63,777 bases of DNA from Cephaloticoccus capnophilus (GCF_001580045.1 NZ_LSZP01000045.1:1-63777); one strand, 5' to 3'; shown: positions 53,137-63,777, numbered from the stretch's first letter. Notes: generated from the letters alone by a model not told the origin. Translations and numbers: made by a program.

Positions 53137-54339
53137 ATGACTTCTAAACTTGGGTCTTATAAATCGGACAAGCTTCGATTAGCGATTGTCGTAAGTCATC
53201 CTATTCAGTATTACTCGCCTTGGTTTCGAAAAATTGCCGGAGAGCCATCTCTACACCTTCGAGTCTTTTACCTGGACGACCAGGGCCAGAGAAAAACACA
53301 GGATCGCGAGTTCGGGAAATCCTTTTCTTGGGATGTCAATCTACTTTCTGGCTACGACTACGAGTTTATCCCCAATGCTGCCAAGCACCCCGGAACGCAT
53401 CATTTTTGGGGCCTGCGCAACCCCGGCCTTCATAAAGCCATCTGTGACTACTCTCCAGATGCGCTCCTAATCTTCACCTACCCTCACTGGTCTTTGCTTA
53501 ATCTCATTCTGAGACGTCCCGCCCCACTCATCTTTCGGGGGGACTCCACCCTTTTACGTCCACACCCTATCAAAGGACTAAAGCGACTTATCTTGCGTTT
53601 CATCTATTCACGCTGCGCGGCCTTTCTGCCTGTTGGCCAAGCAAACGCAGCCTACTTTCGGCACTGTAGCGTCCCGCAGAAGAAGCTGTTCCCCGCGCCT
53701 CATTGCGTCAATGTAGAGCACTTCACGCCAACTCCAGATCATCTCGAGAACGCCTCAGAACTCCGCAGTTCACTCTCCATTCCCGCTGACGCAACAGTCC
53801 TGCTCTTTGCCGGAAAATTCATCCCGCAGAAACGTCCGGATCTGCTCCTATCGGCCTTTCTGCCTATTGCCTTAGAGTTTCCCAGTGCCCATCTGGTTTT
53901 TTCTGGAGATGGCGCATTGCTGCCCAAGCTCCGCGAAACACTATCTACAGCGGAAAAACTCATTCGGCAACGCGTGCACTTCCTTCCCTTTGCCAACCAG
54001 TCGGCGATGCCCGCTCGCTACCTTTTAGGGGATTGTCTCATCCTTCCCTCGGAGAGCGAGACTTGGGGGCTCGCTGTGAATGAAGCGATGCACCTCGGGC
54101 GTCCTGCAATCGTGAGTGACCGAGTCGGCTGCCATCCAGACCTCATTCAGCATGGAAAGACAGGTTGGGTCTTTCACTCGGGAGCCAAAGAGGCACTCAC
54201 TGAAACGCTCCGAAACGTCCTCTCTCTCTCTCGTGCTGAACTCGCAGAAAAAGGCCGGGCCGCCCAAGCTCACGCCGCCTCATTTAACTACGACAACGCC
54301 ACTGCAGGCCTCTTAGCCGCCCTAAAATCACTCCCATGA
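53137..54339 (+). CDS. Glycosyltransferase family 4
   Basis: The 400-residue GT-B enzyme has LRLAIVVSHPIQYYSPWFRKIA at 13-34, a motif found in many O-chain glycosyltransferases. The donor domain has TVLLFAGKFIPQKRPDLLLSAF, HLVFSGDGALLPKL, LILPSESETWGLAVNEAMHLGRPAIVSD (in parts, EX7E glutamates) and VGCHPDLIQHGKTGWVF. GC content is back to the cluster norm. Its stop overlaps the start of the ligase gene (ATGA). Confidence 0.88.
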   Translation: MTSKLGSYKSDKLRLAIVVSHPIQYYSPWFRKIAGEPSLHLRVFYLDDQGQRKTQDREFGKSFSWDVNLLSGYDYEFIPNAAKHPGTHHFWGLRNPGLHKAICDYSPDALLIFTYPHWSLLNLILRRPAPLIFRGDSTLLRPHPIKGLKRLILRFIYSRCAAFLPVGQANAAYFRHCSVPQKKLFPAPHCVNVEHFTPTPDHLENASELRSSLSIPADATVLLFAGKFIPQKRPDLLLSAFLPIALEFPSAHLVFSGDGALLPKLRETLSTAEKLIRQRVHFLPFANQSAMPARYLLGDCLILPSESETWGLAVNEAMHLGRPAIVSDRVGCHPDLIQHGKTGWVFHSGAKEALTETLRNVLSLSRAELAEKGRAAQAHAASFNYDNATAGLLAALKSLP

Positions 54340-55862
54340 CCGCAGTCGCAGCAAGGCGTCAGCCCCCAAGTTTTGTAGCCGACAAGTCGCCCCGGCTTGA
54401 GCAGCTTACAGTGCTGCATGTGGTCGTTCTTCTCATCGCCACAACTTGGCTCTTCGGGGGCAATGCGGGTTGGGTAAAGCCTTACCTTGCAGCATGGGCT
54501 TCGCTCTCACTCCCGCTGTTTGTCCTCAATCTTCGCGAGATCGCCGACCTCCGCCAAAAGACCCAAATTTTGAGTCAGCACTACGAGAGCACACACACAG
54601 TTCGCGCCCCATCTCCCAGCATACGAAGCCTCCTCCTCTGCCTGTGTCCGCTGCTCGCGCTCAACACGATCGTGGCCGTCTCACTCCTCTTCCCGGGCTT
54701 CCGAACCTTCCTATTCGAAGGAGAGACGCTCTATATCAGCAATCGCGTCGCGACTTGGATTCCCAGTGCTGCCTACCCACCCGCCGTGGGAATCACGCTC
54801 TGGCTTTTTAATGGAGCTTATCTCTCCGCGTTTAATCTCCTTCTCGCCCCCAAAAGTCGCCGCACCCTGCGACGGTTTTTCTTTATCGCGCTGAGTAATG
54901 CGCTGCTCCTCGCAGTTTTTGGGACTTTCCAAAAACTCAGTGGAGCCAAGGGCCTATTCTTCGGACTGGTCCGCTCTCCCCAGGAGCGCTTCTTCTCCTC
55001 ATTTATTTATCACAACCACTGGGGAGCCTTCTGTGTACTGACGCTCGCCCTCTCGCTCGGCCTCTTCGCCCACTACCTGCGACGCCATCTCTTACGTGAC
55101 CTCACCCGCACCCCTGCGATGTATGTGCTCGCCGTAGTCGCCGCCGCTGCGATTACGACGCCGCTCAGCGACTCCCGATCAGGTACCGTCCTCGTGCTTT
55201 TGGCGTTACTCGTCGGCACCATCCACGCGCTTGTCGTTTTCTGGAAACGCCACGACGGCCCACCCGCGCGCCGACCGCTTCCCGCTGTGCTCGCGACTGT
55301 TACCTTTGCGATCTTGCTCTTCATCGGCTACGATCTCGCCAAGCCGCAAATCGCTGATCGCCTTCGCCAAACCCAAGGCCAGTTCAGCGGCGGAAAGAAA
55401 GTCCTTATCGACCACCGACTCACACTTTACCGCGACACTTATCACATGGCCCGCGACCGACTCCTCTTTGGCTGGGGTATGGCCTCCTTCCCACACACCT
55501 TTCCTATCTACAACACCCAGACCTACGGAGCGACCCTCGGCATCCCCTTCCTTTATCACGACGCGCATAACGACTGGCTCCAGACTCTCGCCGAATTTGG
55601 CGTGGTGGGCTCCTCTCTCATCGCCCTCTGCGGGTTGGCTCCACTCCTTGCTTTTCGCAAAACAATCCGCGCCAACCCTATTTCCGCCTATCTCTTTGGC
55701 GGCTGTGCACTGATACTCCTTTACGCTTGGCTCGAGTTCCCCTTCGGCAACACGGCAGTGCGGCTCACTTTCTGGGTCTTCCTTTTTGCGGCGATCCGCT
55801 ACGCGCACCTCACTTATACGGAACACACGGCTTCGCTGCGCGCCCCTCATCACACACGCTAG
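54336..55862 (+). CDS. O-antigen ligase/Wzy_C family membrane protein
   Basis: The 508-residue protein has some twelve membrane helices and the family landmarks FSSFIYHNHWGAFCVLTLALSLG, SDSRSGTVLVLLALL and, in the large periplasmic loop, HDAHNDWLQTLAEFGVVG. The His-Asn-Asp-Trp and ExG pattern is shared by O-antigen ligases (WaaL) and related polymerases. It would join finished polysaccharide to lipid A-core, or polymerise it. It is the second candidate of this kind in the cluster, next to the protein at 51.6 kb. Its start overlaps the preceding glycosyltransferase gene. Confidence 0.85.
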   Translation: MTAVAARRQPPSFVADKSPRLEQLTVLHVVVLLIATTWLFGGNAGWVKPYLAAWASLSLPLFVLNLREIADLRQKTQILSQHYESTHTVRAPSPSIRSLLLCLCPLLALNTIVAVSLLFPGFRTFLFEGETLYISNRVATWIPSAAYPPAVGITLWLFNGAYLSAFNLLLAPKSRRTLRRFFFIALSNALLLAVFGTFQKLSGAKGLFFGLVRSPQERFFSSFIYHNHWGAFCVLTLALSLGLFAHYLRRHLLRDLTRTPAMYVLAVVAAAAITTPLSDSRSGTVLVLLALLVGTIHALVVFWKRHDGPPARRPLPAVLATVTFAILLFIGYDLAKPQIADRLRQTQGQFSGGKKVLIDHRLTLYRDTYHMARDRLLFGWGMASFPHTFPIYNTQTYGATLGIPFLYHDAHNDWLQTLAEFGVVGSSLIALCGLAPLLAFRKTIRANPISAYLFGGCALILLYAWLEFPFGNTAVRLTFWVFLFAAIRYAHLTYTEHTASLRAPHHTR

Positions 55863-55893
55863 CGAGTCGCTAGCTGCCGACTCGTGCCTCCGC

Positions 55894-56727
55894 ATGATTT
55901 CCGCCATCATTCTCACCCTAAACGAAGAGAAGAAACTCCCGACCTGTCTCGCCAGCCTCCGCGAATGCGACGACATCGTCCTCCTCGACTCAGGCTCCAC
56001 TGATCGCACGATCGAGATCGCCCGCGCACATGGCGCACGCATCTTCGCAAACCCCTTCCAAAACTTCGCCCAACAGCGCAACTACGCCCACGAGCACATT
56101 CCCTTTCGCCACCCTTGGCTCATCCATCTCGACGCCGATGAAACCATGACGCCCGAGCTCTGGGCCGAATGCTGCGCAATCGCTGCCCGCGATGCCCAAA
56201 GCCCACTCCCACTCGACGGCTACTACGTTGCGCCAAAGATGTTTTTCCAAAACCGCTGGATTCCCCACTGCACCGACTACCCCAGCTACCAAGCCCGCCT
56301 CGTCCACGTACAACGCTTTCGCTTCATTGAGGTCGGCCACGGCCAGCGCGAAGCGAGTGGACTCCGCCTCGGCACGATTCACGCCAACTACCTCCACGAC
56401 CTATCGGCCTCGGGCGAAGTCGACTGGCTTGCCAAACACCGCCGCTACGCCGCCGCCGAAGTCGCCGCCTACCTGAGCCCAGACACGCCGCCCTTCCGTT
56501 TCGCCGACCTCTTTTCACGAAAAAAAATCACCCGCCGCCGCGCGCTCAAACGCCTCGCCTTTCACCTGCCACTGCGCCCCCAGCTCCGCTTTTTCTATCA
56601 ATATTTCCTACGAGGCGGCTTCCTCGATGGCCCCCCAGGTCTTCGCTACTGCGGGCTCCTCATGCACTACGAACGCTTCATCCTCGACGCCCTCTGCGAG
56701 GCCCGCGCCGAACAACGCAAGGGCTAG
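55894..56727 (+). CDS. Glycosyltransferase family 2, WaaE/KdtX type
   Basis: The 277-residue GT-A protein starts MISAIILTLNEEKKLPTCLASL. It has DDIVLLDSGSTDRTIEIARAHGARIF (in parts), PWLIHLDADETMTPEL with the DxD-type metal site, and the C-terminal FFYQYFLRGGFLDGPPGLRYC typical of the WaaE/KdtX group of LPS core transferases. The ATG at 55894 is chosen because it gives the standard N-terminus. The open frame upstream overlaps the ligase gene. A transfer to the LPS core or a near-core sugar is likely but unproven. Confidence 0.88.
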   Translation: MISAIILTLNEEKKLPTCLASLRECDDIVLLDSGSTDRTIEIARAHGARIFANPFQNFAQQRNYAHEHIPFRHPWLIHLDADETMTPELWAECCAIAARDAQSPLPLDGYYVAPKMFFQNRWIPHCTDYPSYQARLVHVQRFRFIEVGHGQREASGLRLGTIHANYLHDLSASGEVDWLAKHRRYAAAEVAAYLSPDTPPFRFADLFSRKKITRRRALKRLAFHLPLRPQLRFFYQYFLRGGFLDGPPGLRYCGLLMHYERFILDALCEARAEQRKG

Positions 56728-56762
56728 CTCCCTCGCAACGCCCCTCCCACCCGCGCTCTCCG

Positions 56763-58055
56763 ATGTCGCGCCTCATTTTCGTCAATCGCTTTTACTGGCC
56801 GGAGGAGCCCGCCACTAGCCAGCTCCTCACCGACCTCGCCCAAGCGCTAGCCAACAAAACGGAATCGGAAAGCCCACCTCGGCAAAACGAGCAAAGCTCA
56901 ACTCTAAAACGCGACGCCAAGGGGCGCCCAACTTCCCCTGAGGTGCTCATCCTCACCTCGCGCCGCCAAGGACTCGCCCGCCGCGAAACACACAAAAACG
57001 TGCGCATCACCCGGCTCGGCTCCGCACGCCGTGATTCGCCCTCTCTCGTTTCGCGTGCATTCGACCTCGCCTGTTTTCTCCTCGCGACGCTGCGCTACCT
57101 CGCCCGCCACACCCAGCGCGGCGACACAGTCGCCCTCCTCACCGATCCGCCGCTACTCGGTCTCTTCGCCACACCCCTTCTTCGTCTCCGCCGCGCGCGC
57201 ATCATCCACTGGGTGCAAGACATCTACCCCGAAATCGCCGCCGAGCTCAGCGGCCAACGCTGGCTACGCGTCCTTCGTCCGCTGCGCGATTGGTCGTGGC
57301 GCAAAGCGCACGCCACCGTCACCCTAGGCCCCGACATGGCCGCCGTCCTATCCGCTGCCCGAGTCGCTCCCGACCGCATCCACACAATCCCCAACTGGCC
57401 ACTACCCGAACTCAGCGAAGCCCCACCCGCCGAAGTCGCCGCGCTCAAAGCCACTTGGCCCGCCAGTCTCGCCGATAAATTCATCGTCCTCTATTCGGGA
57501 AACCTAGGCCGCGTTCACGACCTCCCCCCCATCCTCGAAATCGCCGCCGCGCTCCGCGACACCGCCCCGCATATCGCCATCGTTTTCGTCGGGCGTGGGG
57601 CGCAGCAAACTCCACTCCGCGACGCTGCTCACGCACGCGCCCTCACCAACATCCACTTCCTCCCGCCGGCTCCCCGCGCCCAGCTCAGTGCGAGCCTCTC
57701 CGCTGGCGACCTACACCTCGTCACCCTAAAGCCCGGCTGCGAACACTACGTGCTCCCCAGCAAGCTTTACGGCATCACCGCAGTCGCACGCCCGCTCCTC
57801 TTCATCGGCCCGCGCAGTTGTGCTCTCTTTAAGGAAGTCACCGACACCGGTATCGGACTCAGCTTCGCGCGCGACGAAACCTCTGCCGCAGCCAAAGCCA
57901 TTCGAGCACTCGCCGACTCCCCCGATCAACGCCAACGCATGCAAACCGCGACGCGCACCTTTTCCCAAATACACACCTTCTCTACCTCGCTCCACGCTTG
58001 GCGCAGGCTTCTTCCCGACTCCGAACCACTCGGTGCCAACAAGCACTGCCGCTAA
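56763..58055 (+). CDS. Glycosyltransferase family 4, WbuB-like
   Basis: The 430-residue GT-B protein starts MSRLIFVNRFYWPEEPATSQLLTDLAQAL (in parts), with the PE-A-T-S-Q-L-L pattern of WbuB-like enzymes. It has IIHWVQDIYPEIAAEL near 150 and a donor domain with KFIVLYSGNLGRVHDL, HIAIVFVGRGAQQ and YVLPSKLYGITAVARPLLFIG (in parts). An inserted polar stretch at about 38-65 is not usual for the family. A 70-base block of repeat fragments (AAATAAAATAGCCTGCGG and CGAGTAAAAGAGTCTGCG) fills the gap to the next gene. Confidence 0.87.
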   Translation: MSRLIFVNRFYWPEEPATSQLLTDLAQALANKTESESPPRQNEQSSTLKRDAKGRPTSPEVLILTSRRQGLARRETHKNVRITRLGSARRDSPSLVSRAFDLACFLLATLRYLARHTQRGDTVALLTDPPLLGLFATPLLRLRRARIIHWVQDIYPEIAAELSGQRWLRVLRPLRDWSWRKAHATVTLGPDMAAVLSAARVAPDRIHTIPNWPLPELSEAPPAEVAALKATWPASLADKFIVLYSGNLGRVHDLPPILEIAAALRDTAPHIAIVFVGRGAQQTPLRDAAHARALTNIHFLPPAPRAQLSASLSAGDLHLVTLKPGCEHYVLPSKLYGITAVARPLLFIGPRSCALFKEVTDTGIGLSFARDETSAAAKAIRALADSPDQRQRMQTATRTFSQIHTFSTSLHAWRRLLPDSEPLGANKHCR

Positions 58056-58133
58056 ATAAAATAGCCTGCGGCTGCGACGGCGCAGCAACGCGTGCGCCGC
58101 CGAGTAAAAGAGTCTGCGACGCTCCCCTACCCA

Positions 58134-59594
58134 ATGACACCTCTTCGCAAAACTACGCTCGCCCTCCTCGCGCTCGATATCCTTGCGGTCTTCCTCTGCT
58201 TCAACGCCGCGCTTGTCTTCCGTGGACTCGACGCGCCCCTAGTCACCTCTCTCATCTGGCCCGCCCTCTTCTCAATCGCCGCCCTGTATCTAATCGACGG
58301 CTACACGACGCGCACCGACATGCTCAGCGTCGATTACACCAGCCAGCACCTCATCGCTCTCCTGGCCGCCCTCCTCGGCACGCTCCTCACTCTCTACGTT
58401 TTTCAACCCGTTGCCTACGGGCTCACGAGTAGTCGCGGCGTTATCTTCTTCGCCTTCGCGGCACTCGCCCCCCTCTCCCTCTCGTATCGACGCATCGGCT
58501 ACGCACGCGCCCGTGCGTTCCGCCAATCCCACCCCATCATCTTCATCGGCACCCACGCCAGCACTCACGCCTTTCAAGCCGAGTGCGATCAAGCCGGAGT
58601 CTCCCAACCACTCCTTTTTGCCCGCAGCGACGATAACTCAGAAGTCACCTCACCGCAGCCTACCGGCACCACCCCGCCGCCAAAAGAAACGAGCAAAGAC
58701 GCGCGCCCAACACCTCTCGCGCAAAATAGCCAAGGCGAAGACTTCGCCAGCCCACCCACCGAGCCGCTCGAAGCCCTGCTCCGTAAAATCGAAACCGGCC
58801 AACTCACCGCCCACGCCATCGTCCTGTGCGACGACACCCAGCACCGCCTCCCCGACGCCCTCTCCCAACGCCTCGCCCAAGCCTACTTCGACGGCACACC
58901 CATCACCACCCGCGAACGCTTCCACCAAGCCTATTGGCGCAAAGTCGGCCTCTACCGCCTCGACCACCACTGGCCCTTTCAAGACGGCTTCGCCATCGCA
59001 CGCGTCCCCGTCTTCGAGCACATCAAACGCCTCAGCGACATCCTCCTCGCCAGCCTCGGCCTCCTCCTCTCGCTGCCCCTCATGGCCCTCTGTGCGCTCG
59101 GCATCTGGCTCGACGATCGCGGCCCCATCCTCTTCACCCAAACCCGAATCGGTGAAAACCGCCGCCCCTTCAAACTCTACAAACTGCGCACCATGCGCTG
59201 CCGCCCCGCCGAGCAATCTGGTGACAAATACACCCAAGCCTCCGACCCCCGCATTACCCGCATCGGACGCTTCCTGCGCACCAGCCGTCTCGACGAACTC
59301 CCCCAACTCCTCAACGTCCTCCTCGGCGACATGAGTATGATCGGCCCACGCGCCGAGTGGGACGAACTCGTCCGTCACTACGAAACCGCCATCCCCTGCT
59401 ACCACTTTCGCCACCTCCTCAAACCCGGAATTACCGGCTGGGCTCAAGTCAACTACCCCTACGGCGCAAACCTCCAAGACACCCTCCGCAAACTCGAATA
59501 CGACCTCTACTACATCCGCCACTTCTCCTTCCGCCTCGATGCCGCCATCATCTTAAAGACCATCCACATCATGCTCTTTGGCCGAGGTCGCTAA
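58134..59594 (+). CDS. Polyprenyl glycosylphosphotransferase (WcaJ/WbaP type)
   Basis: This enzyme starts chain synthesis by moving a sugar-1-phosphate to undecaprenyl phosphate. From ATG 58134 the product has 486 residues. Four N-terminal membrane helices (about 8-115) and a central soluble part with a Pro/Thr-rich linker (about 165-205) come first. The conserved catalytic domain has FEHIKRLSDILLASLGLL, RIGENRRPFKLYKLRTM, GRFLRTSRLDELPQLLNVL, GDMSMIGPRAEW and PGITGWAQVNYPYG. It is the last gene of the cluster on +, and the only initiating transferase seen. Confidence 0.93.
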   Translation: MTPLRKTTLALLALDILAVFLCFNAALVFRGLDAPLVTSLIWPALFSIAALYLIDGYTTRTDMLSVDYTSQHLIALLAALLGTLLTLYVFQPVAYGLTSSRGVIFFAFAALAPLSLSYRRIGYARARAFRQSHPIIFIGTHASTHAFQAECDQAGVSQPLLFARSDDNSEVTSPQPTGTTPPPKETSKDARPTPLAQNSQGEDFASPPTEPLEALLRKIETGQLTAHAIVLCDDTQHRLPDALSQRLAQAYFDGTPITTRERFHQAYWRKVGLYRLDHHWPFQDGFAIARVPVFEHIKRLSDILLASLGLLLSLPLMALCALGIWLDDRGPILFTQTRIGENRRPFKLYKLRTMRCRPAEQSGDKYTQASDPRITRIGRFLRTSRLDELPQLLNVLLGDMSMIGPRAEWDELVRHYETAIPCYHFRHLLKPGITGWAQVNYPYGANLQDTLRKLEYDLYYIRHFSFRLDAAIILKTIHIMLFGRGR

Positions 59595-59651
59595 ATAAAC
59601 CCGCCCTCGTTTCCTCTCGCACAAAACCTTCGCGAACTCACCCGCGCCACC

Positions 59652-61187
<1,536 letters not shown>

Positions 61188-61209
61188 GCCGCCTCCTATT
61201 TCTCCAAAC

Positions 61210-62286
61210 ATGTCTACTGCGTCCTACACCGTCCCGCCCTTCCTCCGCGACCTCCTCGCCGCGCGCTCTCCCTCCGGCTACGAAACCGAAGCGCAAGCAG
61301 TTTACGATGCCTACGTGCAACCCGCCGCCGACGCCTACGCCAAAGACGCCCTCGGCAACCGCCTCGCCACCCTAAACGCAAACGGTGACCCCATCCTCAT
61401 GCTCGCAGGCCACCTCGACGAGCTCGGCCTCATCATCACCTACATCAACGACAAAGGCTTCCTCTACTTCGACACCATCGGCGGCCACGACCGCAGCGTC
61501 ATCTCCGGTCGCCGCGTCCGTATCCAGACCGCCCAAGGCATCATCACCGGCGTCACCGGGAAACGCGCCATCCACCTCATGGATGAAGCGGATCGCAAAA
61601 AAGTCCCCGAGCGCCACGAGCTATGGATAGACATCGGCGTAGCCTCCAAAGCCGAAGCCCTCGACCGCGTGCAAATCGGCGACGTCGCCACCTACGACCA
61701 CGATCTCGAACTCATCAACGGCACAATCGCCACCGCCCGCGCCTTCGACAACAAAGTCGGTGCCTACGCCGTAGGCGAAACTCTGATACGTTTAGCAGCG
61801 GATAAAAGCACCCCCCTCGCGGCCAAAGTCGTCTCCGTCGGCACCGTGCAAGAAGAAGTCGGCGTGCGCGGCGCGACCACTGCCAGCTACGCAGTGGCCC
61901 CGCACATCGCCGTCGCAATCGACGTCGGCCACGCCACCGACCACCCCGACTGCGACAACCGCAAATTTGGCGAATTCAAACTCGGCGGCGGCCCCATCCT
62001 CTGCCGCGGCTCTAACATAAACCCCAAAGTCTTCGCCAAACTCCTCGCCGCCGCCCAAGCCGAGAAAATCCCCTACCAAATCGAAGCCGACCCGCGTCCC
62101 ACCGGCACCGACGCCCGCGCCGTCCAAATCGCCCGCGGCGGCGTCGCCACCGGCCTCGTCAGCATCCCACTCCGCTACATGCACACCCCTAGCGAGGTCG
62201 TCGATTTGAACGACGTCGAACACACCGTGCGCCTCCTCGTCGCCTTCGCCCGCTCCCTCGAAAAAGCCGACTACGCCCACTGGTAA
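61210..62286 (+). CDS. M42 family metallo-aminopeptidase
   Basis: The 358-residue cytosolic enzyme carries the M42 metal ligands in order: MLAGHLDELGLI (His), ATARAFDNKVGAYA (bridging Asp), TVQEEVGVRGA (catalytic and ligand Glu), AIDVGHATDHPD (Asp) and YMHTPSEVVDLNDV (His). The family forms large tetrahedral aminopeptidases, and some members were once called endoglucanases. The start ATG at 61210 gives MSTASYTVPPFLRDLLAARSPSGYE (in parts) as in the family. It is 22 bases after the oxidoreductase gene and ends before a clear terminator. Confidence 0.92.
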   Translation: MSTASYTVPPFLRDLLAARSPSGYETEAQAVYDAYVQPAADAYAKDALGNRLATLNANGDPILMLAGHLDELGLIITYINDKGFLYFDTIGGHDRSVISGRRVRIQTAQGIITGVTGKRAIHLMDEADRKKVPERHELWIDIGVASKAEALDRVQIGDVATYDHDLELINGTIATARAFDNKVGAYAVGETLIRLAADKSTPLAAKVVSVGTVQEEVGVRGATTASYAVAPHIAVAIDVGHATDHPDCDNRKFGEFKLGGGPILCRGSNINPKVFAKLLAAAQAEKIPYQIEADPRPTGTDARAVQIARGGVATGLVSIPLRYMHTPSEVVDLNDVEHTVRLLVAFARSLEKADYAHW

Positions 62287-62355
62287 CAAACCGCGCACTC
62301 GCCGTCGACCCGCCTCGCGCGTTTCCCGTCACTTCCCAGCTCCCTTTCCCAAAGT

Positions 62356-62384
62356 AAAAGCCCCGGCCTCCCGCCGGGGCTTTT
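62356..62384. terminator. Intrinsic terminator between the M42 peptidase gene and clpX
   Basis: AAAAGCCCCGGC pairs with GCCGGGGCTTTT over 12 bases with a five-base loop. A and T tracts flank the stem on both sides, so it can serve the peptidase gene on + and the convergent clpX on -. The rest of the gap 62287-62519 shows no gene. Confidence 0.85.
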
Positions 62385-62519
62385 GCGTAATTTTTAACGA
62401 ATACTAAATCGCATCAGCGCAGGGCTTCAAAACCAATACGAGTAAGCCCCTCAATGGAGTCGGAGCCCGTTGTCTGCCACATCTTGCCAGCGTGAGCGTA
62501 AAGGGTCGGGGCGACTCGC

Positions 62520-63777
62520 TCAGGCCGCGGCTTGGACTTCGGGAGACTCTGGTGTTTCGCCCAAATCGGAGGACGACTCCGCCGAAGGCTCTGCGCCTGC
62601 CGCAGCCGCAGATCCGGGGCTCGTCCGTTTGCGCGTCGCGCGGCGTTTGCCCGCAACTACGGCCGCGTCAATGACCACTTCGCTAATGGTTTCGTCGTGC
62701 GGGATCTCATACATCACCTCGAGCATGAGGCCCTCCATGATTGAGCGCAGGGCCCGCGCACCGGTTTTTAGCGCGATGGCTTTTTGGGCAATCGCCTTCA
62801 CTGCGTCAGGCGTAAAGGTGAGCTTCACGCCGTCCATCGCGAAGAGTTTGCTGTACTGCTTCACCATCGCGTTTTTCGTGCGCAGCAAGACACGCTCCAA
62901 GTCCTTCACCGAGAGCTGGTCGAGGACGGAGATGACCGGGAGCCGCCCGATAAACTCAGGAATCATCCCGAAACGCACGAGGTCTTCGGGCGCGACTTCC
63001 TTCATCATCTGCTCGGGAGTGAGGGTGCGTTCTTCTTGGCTGGTCGCGGCAGCGGCAAAGCCGAGTGTACGGTGGCCGCGGCGGCGTTGGATAATGTCGC
63101 CCAAGCCTGCAAAGGCACCGCCGCAAATGAAGAGGATGTTCGCGGTGTTTACGTGCAGGTATTCTTGATTCGGGTGCTTGCGGCCTCCTTGCGGAGGCAC
63201 GTTGCAGATGGTGCCTTCGAGGATCTTCAGTAGGCCCTGTTGCACGCCTTCGCCCGAAACGTCGCGGGTGATTGAGACGTTCTCCGTCTTACGGCCGATC
63301 TTGTCGATCTCATCGATATAGATGATGCCGCACTCGGCGCGCTTGACGTCGTAGTTGGCGTTTTGCACGAGGCGCAGGACGACGTTCTCCACATCGTCGC
63401 CCACATAACCCGCCTCGGTGAGGTTGGTCGCATCGGCGATGGCAAAGGGCACATCGAGCACGCGGGCGAGAGTGCGCGCGAGGAGCGTCTTTCCCGAGCC
63501 GGTGGGCCCGATGAAGAGCAGGTTGCTTTTCTCGACCTCGACTTCGTTTAGGTCGGCAGAGAGGGCTTGGCCATCGTTGCCCTGCTTGGTCGTCTCGAAG
63601 TTGAGCCGCTTGTAGTGGTTGTAGACGGCGACGGAGAGCACCTTCTTCGCGTGCTCTTGCCCGATAACGTGCGCGTCGAGTGTCTTCTTAATCTCGGCGG
63701 GTTTGATTAAGCGAAAGGGTTGCCCGCCCGCCGCCCCCGCCTCGGTTTCGTTCGCAGTATCGCCCTCCGCTCCTGCG
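62520..63777 (-). CDS. clpX: ATP-dependent Clp protease ATP-binding subunit ClpX, 5' end outside the window
   Basis: ClpX unfolds tagged proteins and feeds them to ClpP. The visible 419 or so codons include the upstream segment [36 protein letters not shown] (in parts), Walker [33 protein letters not shown], Walker [12 protein letters not shown] and [15 protein letters not shown] [12 protein letters not shown]. The ClpP-contact loop appears as RTLGFAA and the C-domain as [12 protein letters not shown]. The frame stays open to the right edge, so the N-terminal zinc domain lies outside and the ATG at 63641 is internal. The C-terminus has an extra Ala/Glu/Ser-rich tail of about 35 residues. It converges on the M42 gene. 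Confidence 0.95.
   Translation of the reverse strand, partial: AGAEGDTANETEAGAAGGQPFRLIKPAEIKKTLDAHVIGQEHAKKVLSVAVYNHYKRLNFETTKQGNDGQALSADLNEVEVEKSNLLFIGPTGSGKTLLARTLARVLDVPFAIADATNLTEAGYVGDDVENVVLRLVQNANYDVKRAECGIIYIDEIDKIGRKTENVSITRDVSGEGVQQGLLKILEGTICNVPPQGGRKHPNQEYLHVNTANILFICGGAFAGLGDIIQRRRGHRTLGFAAAATSQEERTLTPEQMMKEVAPEDLVRFGMIPEFIGRLPVISVLDQLSVKDLERVLLRTKNAMVKQYSKLFAMDGVKLTFTPDAVKAIAQKAIALKTGARALRSIMEGLMLEVMYEIPHDETISEVVIDAAVVAGKRRATRKRTSPGSAAAAGAEPSAESSSDLGETPESPEVQAAA

Noticed and set aside
39799-59594. Exosortase/PEP-CTERM type polysaccharide locus, suggested by the asnB-like gene with glycosyltransferases and a WcaJ-type transferase
   Set aside because: No exosortase, no PEP-CTERM tail with anchor and no Wza/Wzc-like genes are found in the window. 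An O-antigen or capsule cluster explains the content.

Overview
The window is 63.8 kb of GC-rich DNA from a Gram-negative bacterium, most likely a Verrucomicrobiota member of the Opitutae type. That assignment is an inference. It rests on the envelope genes (LptF/LptG-type permease, TonB-dependent receptor, TolC, porin, Wzm/Wzt, O-antigen ligase), on a TonB receptor whose mature N-terminus carries the VVTLxxMEVxA pattern familiar from Opitutae receptors, on a PPi-type phosphofructokinase, and on a secreted protein with an autotransporter-like strand repeat. The sequence starts with 21 G residues, which looks like a contig end or sequencing artefact. clpX runs off the right edge.

Layout. 0.9-9.5 kb: housekeeping genes (lptF/G-type permease, holA, mutM, an orphan solute-binding protein, purB, PPi-phosphofructokinase). 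9.6-11.1 kb: an AT-rich ArnT/PMT-like membrane protein behind a strong terminator. 11.2-23.5 kb: MFS transporter, TolC-like protein, miaA, trpA, the secreted repeat protein, the TonB receptor and an EEP-family hydrolase. 23.7-32.8 kb: tRNA-His, a DUF218 protein, then phosphate uptake. The low-affinity pair DUF47-Pit on + converges on the high-affinity operon porin-pstS-pstC-pstA-pstB on -. 33-39.6 kb: POT transporter, slyX, VUT transporter, two SDR proteins, tRNA-Gly(CCC), recR-ybaB and a DJ-1 family protein. 39.8-59.6 kb: a surface polysaccharide cluster, all on +, with asnB-like amidotransferase, nine glycosyltransferases, an ABC exporter (wzm/wzt), an acyltransferase, a Wzy-like polymerase, an O-antigen ligase and a polyprenyl glycosylphosphotransferase. 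59.6-63.8 kb: flavoprotein disulfide reductase, M42 peptidase, terminator, clpX.

The most unusual feature is a family of modular intergenic elements, 236-381 bp long, at about 0.4, 4.2, 7.7, 14.7 and 26.8 kb. Each is a nested set of inverted repeats: long terminal arms around two or three hairpins and a conserved spacer. Stem sequences differ between copies in a paired way, so folding is kept. A second repeat, CGTTTGAAACGGGAACAG followed by CCCTA, occurs as facing arms at 12.8-13.0 kb, on both sides of tRNA-Gly at 36.6-36.9 kb, alone at 37.6 kb, and as the outermost arms of the first element. No transposase is present, so these look like non-autonomous or structural elements, and several lie between convergent genes.

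Two low-GC stretches in the polysaccharide cluster suggest mosaic assembly. One starts inside wzt at the junction between its ATPase domain and its C-terminal domain and ends inside the next glycosyltransferase. The other covers the acyltransferase and the Wzy-like polymerase.
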